From the NCBI GenBank assembly GCA_043764095.1, contig JAYUKX010000155.1, forward strand, positions 37,841-101,840: a stretch of DNA of 64,000 bases, read 5' to 3'. A model generated the notes under the pieces. It was not told where the DNA came from. It saw only the letters and a list, made by a program, of their open reading frames with translations, and searched no databases. How positions within the stretch are numbered: position 1 is the stretch's first letter; the number at the start of each line of letters is the position of its first letter. Below, piece by piece: positions 46,406-55,969 of the stretch. This DNA comes from M3007 sp043764095 (GTDB lineage: Bacteria > Bacteroidota > Bacteroidia > Chitinophagales > Saprospiraceae). The position numbers were made by a program, and so were the translations under genes.

Positions 46406-47089
46406 ATGACTAACAAATTTTTTACAACGCTGCTACTTCTAGTGGCCAGTATCTGCACGAGTAACGCTCAAGAACGCCATATTTTATTTGGACTCAATTA
46501 TGGTGTCATAAAAACACCACATTATGGTTTTGGCACAGATAACAAGCAATTAATTTCCGATGATTATTTCCAAACAGGTAATTACCAAATTGGCTTACAA
46601 ATGCAAAAAGAGAATGGAAAAATACGATCATATTCCATTGGAGGGCGTATTGGTATTGAAGCGGAGCATATTGTGTTGGAGAAAGGCACAGAACAATATA
46701 GAAATACATATAAGGAAAGTAGTTTTACTGCTCAAGCAGAATTTAGCAAACCAGTTTGCGTCAACGACAAAATAGGAGGTGCTTATTTTGGTTATTTGTA
46801 TGGTCTTTCGTGGGAAAAAGCCAAAGTAAATTCCACTAACAACGAAATTTATCCACAACAGGAAGCCAATACTAAATTTCGATTTGGATTTGTCCCTCGT
46901 GTCCAAAAAAGGATCGGCAATCGGGTACTGATTGATTTGAGTGCTGCAATCAGTTTTGCGTCCATCGCTTATGTCACTAAAGATATTGATGATCCAAGTT
47001 TACCTTTTGGCACCAAAAGGACGACTCTGCTTGATATGGGTATTGGCGTTGAAACTTTGCTCCGAATGGGGATTGGGATTCGGTTGTAA
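46406..47089 (+). CDS. Exported beta-rich (outer-membrane barrel-type) protein of unknown function
   Basis: This 227-residue protein has a signal peptide (MTNKFFTTLLLLVASICTSNAQ). The remainder alternates short amphipathic strands and turns (YSIGGRIGIEAEHIVL, GGAYFGYLYGLSW, RFGFVPRVQKRI) and ends GIGIRL, as in small outer-membrane barrels. There is no family signature I recognise. It is alone between two dispersed repeats. The role is unknown; an outer-membrane location is inferred from the strand pattern only. Confidence 0.65.
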   Translation: MTNKFFTTLLLLVASICTSNAQERHILFGLNYGVIKTPHYGFGTDNKQLISDDYFQTGNYQIGLQMQKENGKIRSYSIGGRIGIEAEHIVLEKGTEQYRNTYKESSFTAQAEFSKPVCVNDKIGGAYFGYLYGLSWEKAKVNSTNNEIYPQQEANTKFRFGFVPRVQKRIGNRVLIDLSAAISFASIAYVTKDIDDPSLPFGTKRTTLLDMGIGVETLLRMGIGIRL

Positions 47090-47104
47090 TTAAGTATTTT
47101 ATAA

Positions 47105-47380
47105 CCGTACACTTTTATTTTTGGTAATTTATTTTGAAATTTGAGATAAAGTACAATTCCCCAAGTGTGGCAAAACCGGCCTTAGAAAAATGCAGGTTTT
47201 GCTTGAGTGGAGGCGGATGAAGCCAAAAAGTGTTTGAGCCAAACGGATCTGATGAGGCGCAGCCTCCGCTGTATAGTGCGGCGAGTTTTTTTTGGCGCCG
47301 CCGGAGCGAGGGAGCAAAAGCACCGCATTTTTCGTCAGCCGAAGCGTTTTTTGCTTACTTTTTTTTTTCGCTAAAAAAAG
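47105..47380 (+). repeat. ~270-bp dispersed element, copy 1
   Basis: It matches 63660-63955 over its full length: TACACTTTTATTTT near the start, AAGTGTGGCAA, ACCGGCCTTAGAAAAATGCA, TGGAGGCGGATGAAGCC, GGCGCCGCCGGAGCGAGG and GCACCGCATTTTTCGTCAGC. Copy 1 lacks a 25-base insertion found in copy 2. It lies downstream of the barrel protein gene and upstream of the end of the radical SAM gene. I see no conserved ORF inside; a non-autonomous mobile element is the likeliest identity. Confidence 0.9.
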
Positions 47381-47502
47381 TAAGAAGTAGACATTATTGC
47401 ACAAATTTTCAGTTTTTTGGAGATTTGCAAGTGTAACTATTTTTTTCTCAAAAGAAAAAGTGCACGGCTGTAAGTTAAGGATTCAAGATAGTGATGCAGC
47501 GT

Positions 47503-49704
47503 TTACATAGCCAGCAACCCGTTTTTACTTAAAACAGATACTTGTTTTCCATACCAAAAAGGCTCAAATTCATCTAAACCCGCTGCTTCATAATCGGCTT
47601 TAACGGCTTGAAAAGTGAGTAATTCCGCATTTGTTACCGCTATTTTTTGCAACAAACCCACCAGCCATTCCCCTTGTGCTTTATCCACAGCGATGCTAAA
47701 AGATGCTTTTTTGCCCTGAAAAGCGAGGGTAGCCACTTCCCATTGCATGCCTTTTTTGGTTTTGCTCGATATAGTGACCACAGGCGAAGTCCCCAACCAA
47801 ACCATTTTGGCGGTTGGTTTAATGGAGAAGGATTCCATGGTTTCCAATGATTGCGCGATGTACGGCTTTGGTATACTGGTGCGGGGCGTTTTAAAATCAA
47901 ACCAATCTTGCAGGGGCAATTCAAAACCAATACCGTGCATATAATTCAACAGCGATTTTTTTAAGCCATAACTAAACGCATCATGGTCGGTGCCGGTCGG
48001 GTCGATATGCACAATATCGTTGTTCGCAAAAGTACCGATTTGGTCGGTTTCTTTTTTTACTTTAAATTGTTCGGGTGCCATACCTACTGGGCTATGAGCG
48101 GTCATCGCAAATTGGTGCCAAAAACCCGATTGTAAAATACCCGCTTCAAACATTTGGCGCACCATTTCGAGCGAATCAATGGTTTCTTGCGCGGTTTGGG
48201 TCGGAAATCCGTACATTAAATAAGCATGCACCATAATGCCCGCTTCTGTAAAATAGCGGGTTACACTGGCCACTTGTGCTACGGTTACGCCTTTTTGGAT
48301 GAGGTCCAGCAAACGATCGGAAGCCACTTCCAGTCCACCAGAAACGGCTATACAACCCGAAGCGCGGAGCAACAAACAAAGGTCGCGGGTAAAGTTCTTT
48401 TCAAAACGAATGTTTGTCCACCACGATACGGTCATTTTGCGCCGTATTATTTCAAGTGCCAAGGCACGCATAAGAGCGGGAGGGGCGGCTTCGTCTACAA
48501 AATGAAAACCATTTTGACCCGTTTGCTCGATCATTTCCTGCATCCGATCGCAGAGCAATTGTGCTGTTAAAGGTTCATATACCTTGATATAATCGAGTGA
48601 AATATCGCAGAAAGTGCATTTTCCCCAATAACAGCCGTGTGCCATGGTGAGTTTATTCCAACGGCCATCGCTCCACATCCGGTGCATTGGATTCACAATT
48701 TCGAGCACCGAAATATAGTGATCGAGTAGCAAATCGCTATAATCTGGCGTACCTACATCGGCTTGCTTGTAGTCTTTGCTCAGGCTAAGATTGAAGTATT
48801 CCACTTTGCCATCCACGAGTGCAAAGGCGCGTTTGAGCAATTCCAAAGGGCGTTTTCCTTGTATGTGTTCGATCAAATGTTCGATGGGTGCTTCGCCGTC
48901 GTCGAGGGTAATAAAATCAAAAAACTCGAATACCCGTGGCTCGGAAAGGGAGCGCAATTCTGTATTGGCAAAACCACCGCCCATAGCAATTTTTACATGG
49001 GGGTAATGTTGTTTGATCCATTGTGCACAACGGAATGCTGCGTATAAATTACCGGGAAATGGAACGGAAATAGCCACAAATGCAGGCTGTGCGTCCAACA
49101 TACGCCGACGGAGGGCTTGTACCAATAATTGGTCAATATAGGTATAATCTTGCTGTAAAGCCTCGTATAACTCGTCAAATTGACTAGCAGATCGTCCAAG
49201 TCGTTCGGCATATCGGCTAAATCCAAAATGCGGATCCACGCATTCCTGTATCAGATCCGACAAATCTTCTAAATAAAGGGTAGCCAAATGTTTGGCCTTG
49301 TCTTGCGTTCCCATGCTGCCAAAAGCCCATTCCAAATCGTCCAATTGAGCAAACCGCGAAGCTTCTGGCAAAAAATTATCTTGGCAAATTAAATGCGAAA
49401 GTGTCGGATTTTTGCCCTGTAAAAACAAAATAACGGCATCAATAGAATGGATATAATGCGCTTGGAGTGCGATGATGCGTTGGGCGTTTTCGGAAAATGC
49501 GCTATTATTTTGGTGGGCGATATAGACAAACAAATCGGTCAAACCTTGTTTAGAAAACAAGGCCAAAATCACCTCAATGCCCAAATCCGCTTGTTTGGAA
49601 GCGATTTGTTTGGTATTTAGAAATCCCTTCAAATAGGCGGTTGCGGGGTATGGCGTATTGAGTTGCGTAAATGGCGGGGTGATGAGCAGTGCTGTTATAC
49701 TCAT
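47503..49704 (-). CDS. B12-binding-domain radical SAM protein
   Basis: This is a 733-residue protein. The N-terminal ~280 residues resemble a cobalamin-binding module (VAISVPFPGNLYAAFRCA, then KIAMGGGFANTELR). The radical SAM cluster motif is HGCYWGKCTFCD with Cys358, 363 and 366 (CX4CX2C rather than the usual CX3CX2C). The barrel continues with SGGLEVASDRLLDLIQKGVT and MVHAYLMYGFPTQT. Relatives perform methylation or RiPP modification, but the substrate is unknown. Its start overlaps the Uma2 gene stop by four bases (49701-49704), so they form a two-gene operon. Confidence 0.9.
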   Translation of the reverse strand: MSITALLITPPFTQLNTPYPATAYLKGFLNTKQIASKQADLGIEVILALFSKQGLTDLFVYIAHQNNSAFSENAQRIIALQAHYIHSIDAVILFLQGKNPTLSHLICQDNFLPEASRFAQLDDLEWAFGSMGTQDKAKHLATLYLEDLSDLIQECVDPHFGFSRYAERLGRSASQFDELYEALQQDYTYIDQLLVQALRRRMLDAQPAFVAISVPFPGNLYAAFRCAQWIKQHYPHVKIAMGGGFANTELRSLSEPRVFEFFDFITLDDGEAPIEHLIEHIQGKRPLELLKRAFALVDGKVEYFNLSLSKDYKQADVGTPDYSDLLLDHYISVLEIVNPMHRMWSDGRWNKLTMAHGCYWGKCTFCDISLDYIKVYEPLTAQLLCDRMQEMIEQTGQNGFHFVDEAAPPALMRALALEIIRRKMTVSWWTNIRFEKNFTRDLCLLLRASGCIAVSGGLEVASDRLLDLIQKGVTVAQVASVTRYFTEAGIMVHAYLMYGFPTQTAQETIDSLEMVRQMFEAGILQSGFWHQFAMTAHSPVGMAPEQFKVKKETDQIGTFANNDIVHIDPTGTDHDAFSYGLKKSLLNYMHGIGFELPLQDWFDFKTPRTSIPKPYIAQSLETMESFSIKPTAKMVWLGTSPVVTISSKTKKGMQWEVATLAFQGKKASFSIAVDKAQGEWLVGLLQKIAVTNAELLTFQAVKADYEAAGLDEFEPFWYGKQVSVLSKNGLLAM

Positions 49705-50336
49705 TTTCGCTTCATTCTGTCCAAAGGTAAAGAGAAACCTTCCAGCACTTCTTCGCCGGAAAGCGATTTTTCATCAAAACCTTCTACTATTTCGGGCGCA
49801 TCCGCACCAGCCCGATAGATATATGCTTTTTCTTCGTAAGGATCACTCAGCCATGCGAGACGCACGCCATTGGCCATCCAGGAATCGGTCATTTTTGCTT
49901 GTAATTTGCTTAAATTATCCGAAAAAGAACGAATTTCTGCGATAAAATCGGGAACGACTTGGATATATTTTTCTTCGTCTTCCGGCTCGTTGGGCAGTCG
50001 TTCAGCAGCCACCCAAGACACATCGGGCATTTTGGTAGCACCATCGGGTAGGTCGTAAGTGCCATTGGGGCCATATACTTCGCCAGCGTTTTGCTGGTAG
50101 TTCCACAAATTGATTAAAAAACCAAGTATATTTTCACGGCGGCTGGAGCCTTTTTTTACAGGAGACATAATTAGAACAGTTCCGTTTGTTTCGCGCTCAA
50201 TGCGCAAGGTAGGATGCACATCGGATAATTGTATAAAGTCCTCTTTAGACAACGGCTTATGCAGCTCGAGCGGGCCAAATTGGTCGGCCATTTCTTCGAG
50301 TGTCCAAGTGTTATTGTAAGTAGCGAGGGCAGTCAT
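49701..50336 (-). CDS. Uma2-family (PD-(D/E)XK-like) restriction-endonuclease-fold protein
   Basis: This 211-residue protein has the Uma2 layout: a helical N-terminal part (LSKEDFIQLSDVHPTLRIE), the phrase TVLIMSPVKKGSSRRE, then the nuclease-fold core with KMPDVSWVAAER and DFIAEIRSFSDNLSKLQAKM, where Asp/Glu/Ser-Lys occupy the usual active-site positions. Members are common in Bacteroidota and cyanobacteria, often in many copies, with uncertain function. It is the upstream gene of the B12-radical SAM protein with a 4-base overlap, an unusual pairing. DNA cleavage activity is not implied with confidence. Confidence 0.87.
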   Translation of the reverse strand: MTALATYNNTWTLEEMADQFGPLELHKPLSKEDFIQLSDVHPTLRIERETNGTVLIMSPVKKGSSRRENILGFLINLWNYQQNAGEVYGPNGTYDLPDGATKMPDVSWVAAERLPNEPEDEEKYIQVVPDFIAEIRSFSDNLSKLQAKMTDSWMANGVRLAWLSDPYEEKAYIYRAGADAPEIVEGFDEKSLSGEEVLEGFSLPLDRMKRK

Positions 50337-50433
50337 GGTGTGTTTATGGTTGCAAAATTAGCACAAAGGTAATGAATTATGTTCCTTTAGTTGGTAGTCT
50401 ATTATTCTATTCTTAAACAATAATCGTTGTTCT

Positions 50434-50676
50434 TCATCGCAGTTCCAAGTCTTTTTTTTCGTAAATATGCCTACCCAGTGGCAATTTTTTTTTGAGTTTC
50501 CAAAAATGTCGAGCTTGTTCGATGGTCATATTTGGATTGTCTGCAAAAAAGTCTCTAATATATTTGTTATATTGATTTCCTGTTGGAATTTCGCTTTAAA
50601 AATTTTTATATTTACGCTGTTCGTACAGTCTGTTCCATTCATCTACTGCATCTTTTAATGTTTTACCAAACCCCAT
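50434..50676 (-). pseudogene. DUF6434-like small protein broken by a stop codon
   Basis: Reading 81 codons on the minus strand from ATG at 50676 gives MGFGKTLKDAVDEWNRLYEQ and six more residues, then a TAA at codon 27 (50598-50596). In the same frame it continues TGNQYNKYIRDFFADNPN, then TIEQARHFWKLKKKLPLGRH and IYEKKDL to the TGA at 50434. The second part matches the small DUF6434/SAP-associated domain (YIRDFFADNP, FWKLKK). It is therefore either a single gene with a nonsense mutation or a decaying fragment. It lies 14 bases after the stop of the DUF3089 gene on the same strand. Confidence 0.7.
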
Positions 50677-50689
50677 GTTATAAGGAGGC

Positions 50690-52129
50690 TTAGTTTTCTA
50701 TTAATAATTTGTATATTCCAAATTTCACTTTCACAAAGTATAATCCTTGCTTTAATTCTCCTATTTCGACACCGCCATTTTGATCAAGTCTATCTGAAAA
50801 AACGATTTTCCCGGCAGTATCAAATATTTCTAAAACTTCACTTTCAAGATTTTCATTTTTGCTCTTTATCTTAATATAGTTATTGGCAGGATTCGGATAA
50901 ATGGTAGATTGTTTGTCTAATAATGAAACTGACACTCCTATTGTTGCGCCACAATTATTTAATTTTGCATTAATTTGTTCTAACATAGCCCATGTGTATA
51001 TGTTGTAGTCTTTTTGATGATAACCTAAAGTTGAAAACAACGGATTAGATTCTTCATTAATCAAAAGGTCTGGTCTTTGGTCATTTGGCTGTGGGGTGTG
51101 TTGGAGCATAAAACCAATTTGATTTCTACTAAATCGTTGGTAACGAATAGAATATAAACTGTCAAAAGCTACATACCCAACATTGCCGCCAAAAGTAACA
51201 TTGCTTCGTAGTGTGATGAAATTGCGAAGTGGTCTTACTTGATTGTCATAATATAATGAATCCTGTATTATCCAGTTTTGAGAAAGGTTTAAAGGACTGT
51301 AAATCCAACCATTACTAGCTATTATAGGATTAAGACTAGGATGAGAATTATTAGGAATAGGTGGAGTTTGCCCTTCTTTATAACTCTTCCAATTCATAAC
51401 ACAACCACATTCTGCTATTTGTGTGCAAAAAGGTATATTTTGCCACCAACCACCTAAATAAGTATTTGGAGCAGCATAATTGCTAGAAATTCCTGCAATA
51501 ACTGAAACAACTAACTTTTCCCTCACTTGAGGATTTGAGTCAAAAATGTCTTTTAATAGAAACCCTGCGAGATATGCACCTTGAGAATGACTTGCTATAA
51601 TAATTTTATTTCCGTTATTAAAATTATTTAAATAATCTAAAAAAGCAGCCTTAATATCAGAATATGCGACACCCAGTACATTTGCTTGATTGAGGTCCAA
51701 CGGGCTATTGATAAAGGTTAGTGGTGTTGCTTGCCTATACCTTGGTGCAAATATTCTTCCATATTTCGCTAATAAACCAGCCTGACCACGTATGCTCAAT
51801 TCCACAAATGTTGCATTTTGATTTGCAATTGGAACATTTGTTATTGTGGTATAGCTAGCCAAATTTTGTAATACAGTAGGATGAATAAAAAATACATCCA
51901 CTCCAGTATTATTCTTGGAATTATTAGAATTTGAAACTATTGAAGTCGTATTCAGATCTTTGTCAATAATTGCAATGTCCAAATTAAACCCATCAAGAAG
52001 TGTTACAGTTTTATTTGGATGATATGCCCAATTGTTCATATCACTATAATTTGTTTGTGCGAAAGTGTTCAAGGCGAAAAACAAGCATTGAAGAATTCCC
52101 AGACAGATAATAACATTATTTTTTGTCAT
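50690..52129 (-). CDS. Secreted DUF3089 alpha/beta-hydrolase-like protein with T9SS tail
   Basis: This 479-residue protein has a signal peptide (about 1-24, ending NTFAQ). The DUF3089-type hydrolase domain starts near VDVFFIHPTV (about residue 77) and has the nucleophile elbow ASHSQGAYL with Ser182. The last ~75 residues (STIYPNPANNYIKI onward) are a type A T9SS sorting domain. Family members resemble lipases or esterases; the substrate is unknown. It is A+T-rich compared with the genes at 44-50 kb. A broken NUDIX gene lies upstream and a broken DUF6434-like gene downstream on the same strand. Confidence 0.85.
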   Translation of the reverse strand: MTKNNVIICLGILQCLFFALNTFAQTNYSDMNNWAYHPNKTVTLLDGFNLDIAIIDKDLNTTSIVSNSNNSKNNTGVDVFFIHPTVLQNLASYTTITNVPIANQNATFVELSIRGQAGLLAKYGRIFAPRYRQATPLTFINSPLDLNQANVLGVAYSDIKAAFLDYLNNFNNGNKIIIASHSQGAYLAGFLLKDIFDSNPQVREKLVVSVIAGISSNYAAPNTYLGGWWQNIPFCTQIAECGCVMNWKSYKEGQTPPIPNNSHPSLNPIIASNGWIYSPLNLSQNWIIQDSLYYDNQVRPLRNFITLRSNVTFGGNVGYVAFDSLYSIRYQRFSRNQIGFMLQHTPQPNDQRPDLLINEESNPLFSTLGYHQKDYNIYTWAMLEQINAKLNNCGATIGVSVSLLDKQSTIYPNPANNYIKIKSKNENLESEVLEIFDTAGKIVFSDRLDQNGGVEIGELKQGLYFVKVKFGIYKLLIEN

Positions 52130-52140
52130 TTTTTCTTTCG

Positions 52141-52441
52141 TCAGTATAGCAATCCATTTTGCTTTAAGTGTTCAAAAATTAGTTTGTCCACTCCTACAAC
52201 TTTGTCTTTGTCAGAGTATTTAAACCACGTAATTTCTTCGATTTCAGAGCTAGCATTTAGACTTCCAAAGTAGTCGCCTGCTGAGTTCTTCGTAAATTTC
52301 TCGAGTCAATGCTCCTTCGTCAGATTCATCTTCTTCTCTTTTACCGCCTGGAATATAAAATTTGTCTTTCCCATAGCTTTTTGTCAAGAGAATAGAATTG
52401 TCTTTTATTTCTATCCACGCAAGTTTGTCAATCAATTTCAT
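52141..52441 (-). pseudogene. NUDIX hydrolase gene with internal deletion and frameshift
   Basis: ATG at 52441 opens MKLIDKLAWIEIKDNSIL and leads into a complete Nudix box (GGKREEDESDEGALTREI, then YEELS). The reading frame then shifts: after EELS it ends RRLLWKSKC, while a different frame directly continues DYFGSLNASSEIEEITWF and VDKLIFEHLKQNGLLY to the stop at 52141, the normal C-terminal part of the family. About 30-35 residues between the Nudix box and the last strands are missing, so this is one gene damaged by an internal deletion. The original enzyme would have cleaved nucleoside diphosphate-linked compounds. Confidence 0.85.
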
Positions 52442-52580
52442 CAATTATTAGGTTTAAATTTGTCTTTTTGCGACAGAAACTCTTTGCTTTGCGATATCCG
52501 TATCAATAGCATTTAATCACATTTTTCAGTTGATTGATTTTTGATTTGGGTTTTTAATTCAAATATTGTAGTCATAGCAT

Positions 52581-52622
52581 GTCCCCCAACGGCCGCTCCG
52601 CTTAGCAAAGTTACGAAAAAAA
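52581..52622 (-). repeat. Junction sequence with -7 box, copy 4 (reverse)
   Basis: The minus strand reads TTTTTTCG, TAACTTTGCTAAGCGGAGCG, GCCGTTGGGG, the same unit as at 21214, 23428 and 24238. It lies upstream of the broken NUDIX gene in that gene's orientation (about 140 bases from its ATG), as the other copies lie upstream of theirs. Confidence 0.82.
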
Positions 52623-52714
52623 TTTTCGCGAAGCAAAAAAAATGGAATTTCGCTATGCGGACAGTTGTCAGCATAGCAACGTGATCATTTGCGCACTTTT
52701 GTCATAATTACCAC

Positions 52715-55627
52715 CTAATCCACCCAAATCTCATCCGCAAATAACCACGACGAATACCCAGCACCCTTATGCTCGGGCGGGCATTTGCCCATGCTAACGC
52801 CTCGTACGCGCAGGTAACGCGCTTGTGTGCTCGATAAATTGGTGGCAAACGATTGTTGAATCGTACCTTTTACCGTGGTCGGTATTTGATTCACAATAGT
52901 CCCAACTGGCGTAAAATTGACACCATCATCGGAGGTTTCCATTTCTACTTTAACAGGGAAAAATATCCAGGAATTTTCGTCTTGGATAAAATTAGCCGCT
53001 ACGCGTTTGATCTCTTGCTTTTTACCAAAATCCAATACCACTTCCATATCGGCCCCTTCAAAACCCTGCCAACCGCCCGACCGGAAATCGGCACCTCCGG
53101 CCAGTAGATCGACTAAGCCATCCATGCCACCGCCCGTGTATTGCGCATTATAAGGATTTTTATAAGAAATTACCTTTAAATTATTCATTTTTTTGAAAAA
53201 ACGGGCCGTTTCCTCTACGCTACTTTGCCCATTTTGTTCTACCCAAAACTGAAGATTGCAACTCCGATTGATCGTAAATGGCTTTTGGTAACGATGCGAT
53301 TTGCCATTGTTGATCTTATAAAAAATCTTGGCTTTAGTATCCGCGCAGCCCAATGCGATTTGTTGCTTATCCCTAAAAACCCGCTCACCGGCTGCGATAA
53401 ATGGAATACTTTTGAGTGCTGCTTGTGCTGTAATGGGCGGAGCAACCGTACCCCAATTCGACTGGTGCGATCCTGTGACAAAATCTATTTTACCGCCAGC
53501 AACAATTGCGCTATGTGGCAAATAAGTGGCTTCATGTTTTTGGCCGTTCAATAAAGCACTTTGGATATACAAAAACGAGGGAACAGAATGCACTTCGAAT
53601 CGTTTGGTATTGGGTAAGTTGAGCGTCACTTTCTCGAATGCGGGCGCGCCAATTGCATATTGCGCACTCCCCGGCGTAACGGGATAAAAACCCATCGCCG
53701 ACCATACATACCAAGCCGAAGTCTGCCCGCAATCATCATTGCCGCATAAGCCGTCGGGTTTGTCGGTATATAAATCGCGCATGATCTGTTTTACGCGGTA
53801 TTGCGTTTTCCAAGGTTGCTGCACATCATTGAATAAGTACGCTACATGGTGACAAGGTTCATTCCCGTGCGCATATTGCCCGATCAAACCCGTAATATCT
53901 GCTTGGTTACGGCCAGTTGTAGCCGATACCTCGTTAAAAATACCATCCAAGCGCCGCGCAAACGTATCACGACCGCCCATAAGATGGATCAAGCCCGGTA
54001 TATCCTGTTGTACCGAAAAACGATATTGCCAAGCATTGGCTTCTGTGTAATTAAAATTGACTTCTTTTGGATCGAACGGCGTGCGCCAAGTACCATTGGC
54101 TTTGCCCCGGAAAAAACCTGTTTTAGGATCGTAGAGGTTCGCATATTGTTTGGATCGCAACAGAAATTCGGCCGCAATTTCCTTTTCGCCCAAGGCCTCG
54201 GCAAACTGAGCAATACACCAGTCATCGTAAGCGTATTCCAGTGTTTTTGATACCGATTCGGGTTCTTCATCGCCGGGGATATACCCTTTTCGGCGGTATT
54301 GTTCCAGTCCCAGTCGATCGAGTCGTGCGCTTTTGAGCATGGCTTGCAGGAGTTCTTTCGCGTCGTTGGGATCAACCAGTCCTTTAGTATAGGCATCCAG
54401 TATCACCGGAATGGCGTGGTTACCGATCATGCAATTGGTCTCATTGGCGGCAAGTTCCCAAACGGGTAATAAGCCGCCTTGTCGGTATTGCAATAAAAAA
54501 GTTTTGATAAAATTGCGCATACGATCGGGTACGAGCAGGGCATGCAATGGATTGGCCGCACGATAGGTATCCCACAAAGAAAAAGTAGTATAAACATCGT
54601 GGGAGGCGGTGTGTACTTGATCGTCCATGCCGCGGTATTGCTTATCTACGTCCGACCATAAATTGGGCGCAAGCATACTGTGGTACAAAGCAGTATAAAA
54701 CGTGCGGTTTTGCTCCGTTGTACCGCCTTCAACAGCGATCGAAGACAAGAGTTTTTCCCAAGCGGTACTGGCATTTTGGCGTACTTTATCAAAATTATAA
54801 TCGGGACATTCCGCTTCCAGGTTCCGCCGCGCACCTTCAATGCTTACTGCTGAAATACCCACGGTGACCACCAATGGTGCTTCGTCGTTATAAAAATGTA
54901 GTAGTCCTACGACGGATTTACTGTTGACTGCTGGCGCAGAAATATTGGGCGATTGAGCGGTATCGAGCAGATTACTACTTGAAAAGGCGTGTGAAAACCG
55001 CATCACAAAGTAAATTTTTTGGTTTTCGGCCCAAGCCTTTGAAAATCGAAATCCCGATATTTCGCGGTCGTTGACATAATTTAGTCCTGCATCCAACACA
55101 TTATCGCGGTACCGCAAATCTACCAACAAGCGCACCATTTCCTTATTAACGGGAAACGTATAGCGGTGTACGCCGACGCGCTCGGTGGCGGTCATTTCAC
55201 AGGTAATTTTGCTTTTTTTCAATTGAACGGCATAATAACCCGGCGCGGCTTTTTCCGTTTTTTTATCCATTTCGGCAGCGTAGTTTTTCAATTCAAAAGG
55301 CAAAACATCGCCCATAAAAGGCATGACCAAAATATCGTTCAAATCAGGTACGCCTGTCCCACTCAGGTGTGTATGACTAAAGCCGTACAGCAATGAATCT
55401 GTGTAATGGTAACCCGAGCAGCCATCCCAATCCATCATGGACGGGCGTGTATCGGGGCCCAATTGCACCATTCCGAATGGTAGTGTAGCCGCAGGGTGCG
55501 TATGGCCATGCGCCGCAGTGCCTATAAATGGATCAACAAAATTAGCAAATCCTTTTTTTTGTGCATTTACGTGGGTAGAAATCAGGATAAACAAGCAAAA
55601 AAACGTCCCAAAGTAGTAGTTTCTCAT
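52715..55627 (-). CDS. GH92 alpha-mannosidase with C-terminal discoidin-like domain
   Basis: ATG at 55627 (MRNYYFGTFFCLFILISTHV) gives a signal peptide; the in-frame ORF extends 68 residues further upstream, but that part is unlike the family. The mature enzyme (~950 residues) opens VDPFIGTAAHGHTHPAATLP. It carries the GH92 phrases GYHYTDSLLYGFSHTHLSGT and CGNDDCGQTSAWYVWSAMGF. The ~150 C-terminal residues (DMEVVLDFGKKQEIKRVAAN to DEIWVD) look like an F5/8 type C (discoidin) carbohydrate-binding domain. It removes alpha-linked mannose from N-glycans or yeast mannan with inversion, needing Ca2+. No T9SS tail is visible; it is probably periplasmic or surface-exposed. It is a single gene. Confidence 0.94.
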   Translation of the reverse strand: MRNYYFGTFFCLFILISTHVNAQKKGFANFVDPFIGTAAHGHTHPAATLPFGMVQLGPDTRPSMMDWDGCSGYHYTDSLLYGFSHTHLSGTGVPDLNDILVMPFMGDVLPFELKNYAAEMDKKTEKAAPGYYAVQLKKSKITCEMTATERVGVHRYTFPVNKEMVRLLVDLRYRDNVLDAGLNYVNDREISGFRFSKAWAENQKIYFVMRFSHAFSSSNLLDTAQSPNISAPAVNSKSVVGLLHFYNDEAPLVVTVGISAVSIEGARRNLEAECPDYNFDKVRQNASTAWEKLLSSIAVEGGTTEQNRTFYTALYHSMLAPNLWSDVDKQYRGMDDQVHTASHDVYTTFSLWDTYRAANPLHALLVPDRMRNFIKTFLLQYRQGGLLPVWELAANETNCMIGNHAIPVILDAYTKGLVDPNDAKELLQAMLKSARLDRLGLEQYRRKGYIPGDEEPESVSKTLEYAYDDWCIAQFAEALGEKEIAAEFLLRSKQYANLYDPKTGFFRGKANGTWRTPFDPKEVNFNYTEANAWQYRFSVQQDIPGLIHLMGGRDTFARRLDGIFNEVSATTGRNQADITGLIGQYAHGNEPCHHVAYLFNDVQQPWKTQYRVKQIMRDLYTDKPDGLCGNDDCGQTSAWYVWSAMGFYPVTPGSAQYAIGAPAFEKVTLNLPNTKRFEVHSVPSFLYIQSALLNGQKHEATYLPHSAIVAGGKIDFVTGSHQSNWGTVAPPITAQAALKSIPFIAAGERVFRDKQQIALGCADTKAKIFYKINNGKSHRYQKPFTINRSCNLQFWVEQNGQSSVEETARFFKKMNNLKVISYKNPYNAQYTGGGMDGLVDLLAGGADFRSGGWQGFEGADMEVVLDFGKKQEIKRVAANFIQDENSWIFFPVKVEMETSDDGVNFTPVGTIVNQIPTTVKGTIQQSFATNLSSTQARYLRVRGVSMGKCPPEHKGAGYSSWLFADEIWVD

Positions 55628-55969
55628 GTATATATAGGTGTTAGGCATTAAATCAGGTGAAAAGTGACGCACAAAGATAATATTTTGTGGTAAATTTGTT
55701 TTGTAGATTTTGTAAAATGGGTGAATTGGGGTTGGTTTTTTGGGGGGTATGGGGGATATGGGGGTATTGTAGAAAAGATGGTGATAAAATAAATCTTCAA
55801 TTGATGATTTAATGAGATAAATAAAGTACAAAGAACCTGTTTTTATAGCCGTTTAAAAATATTTTTTAAAATAAATCTATAATATTTGGTGAATAATTTA
55901 GTATTCACATATATTGCAGCCTTAAATCATAAATAGTCCAAAATGAAGAAGCAAGATTTATATTGTAGG

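Noticed and set aside
55628..55831. 68-residue N-terminal extension of the GH92 enzyme
   Set aside because: It would bury the signal peptide that begins at the ATG at 55627.
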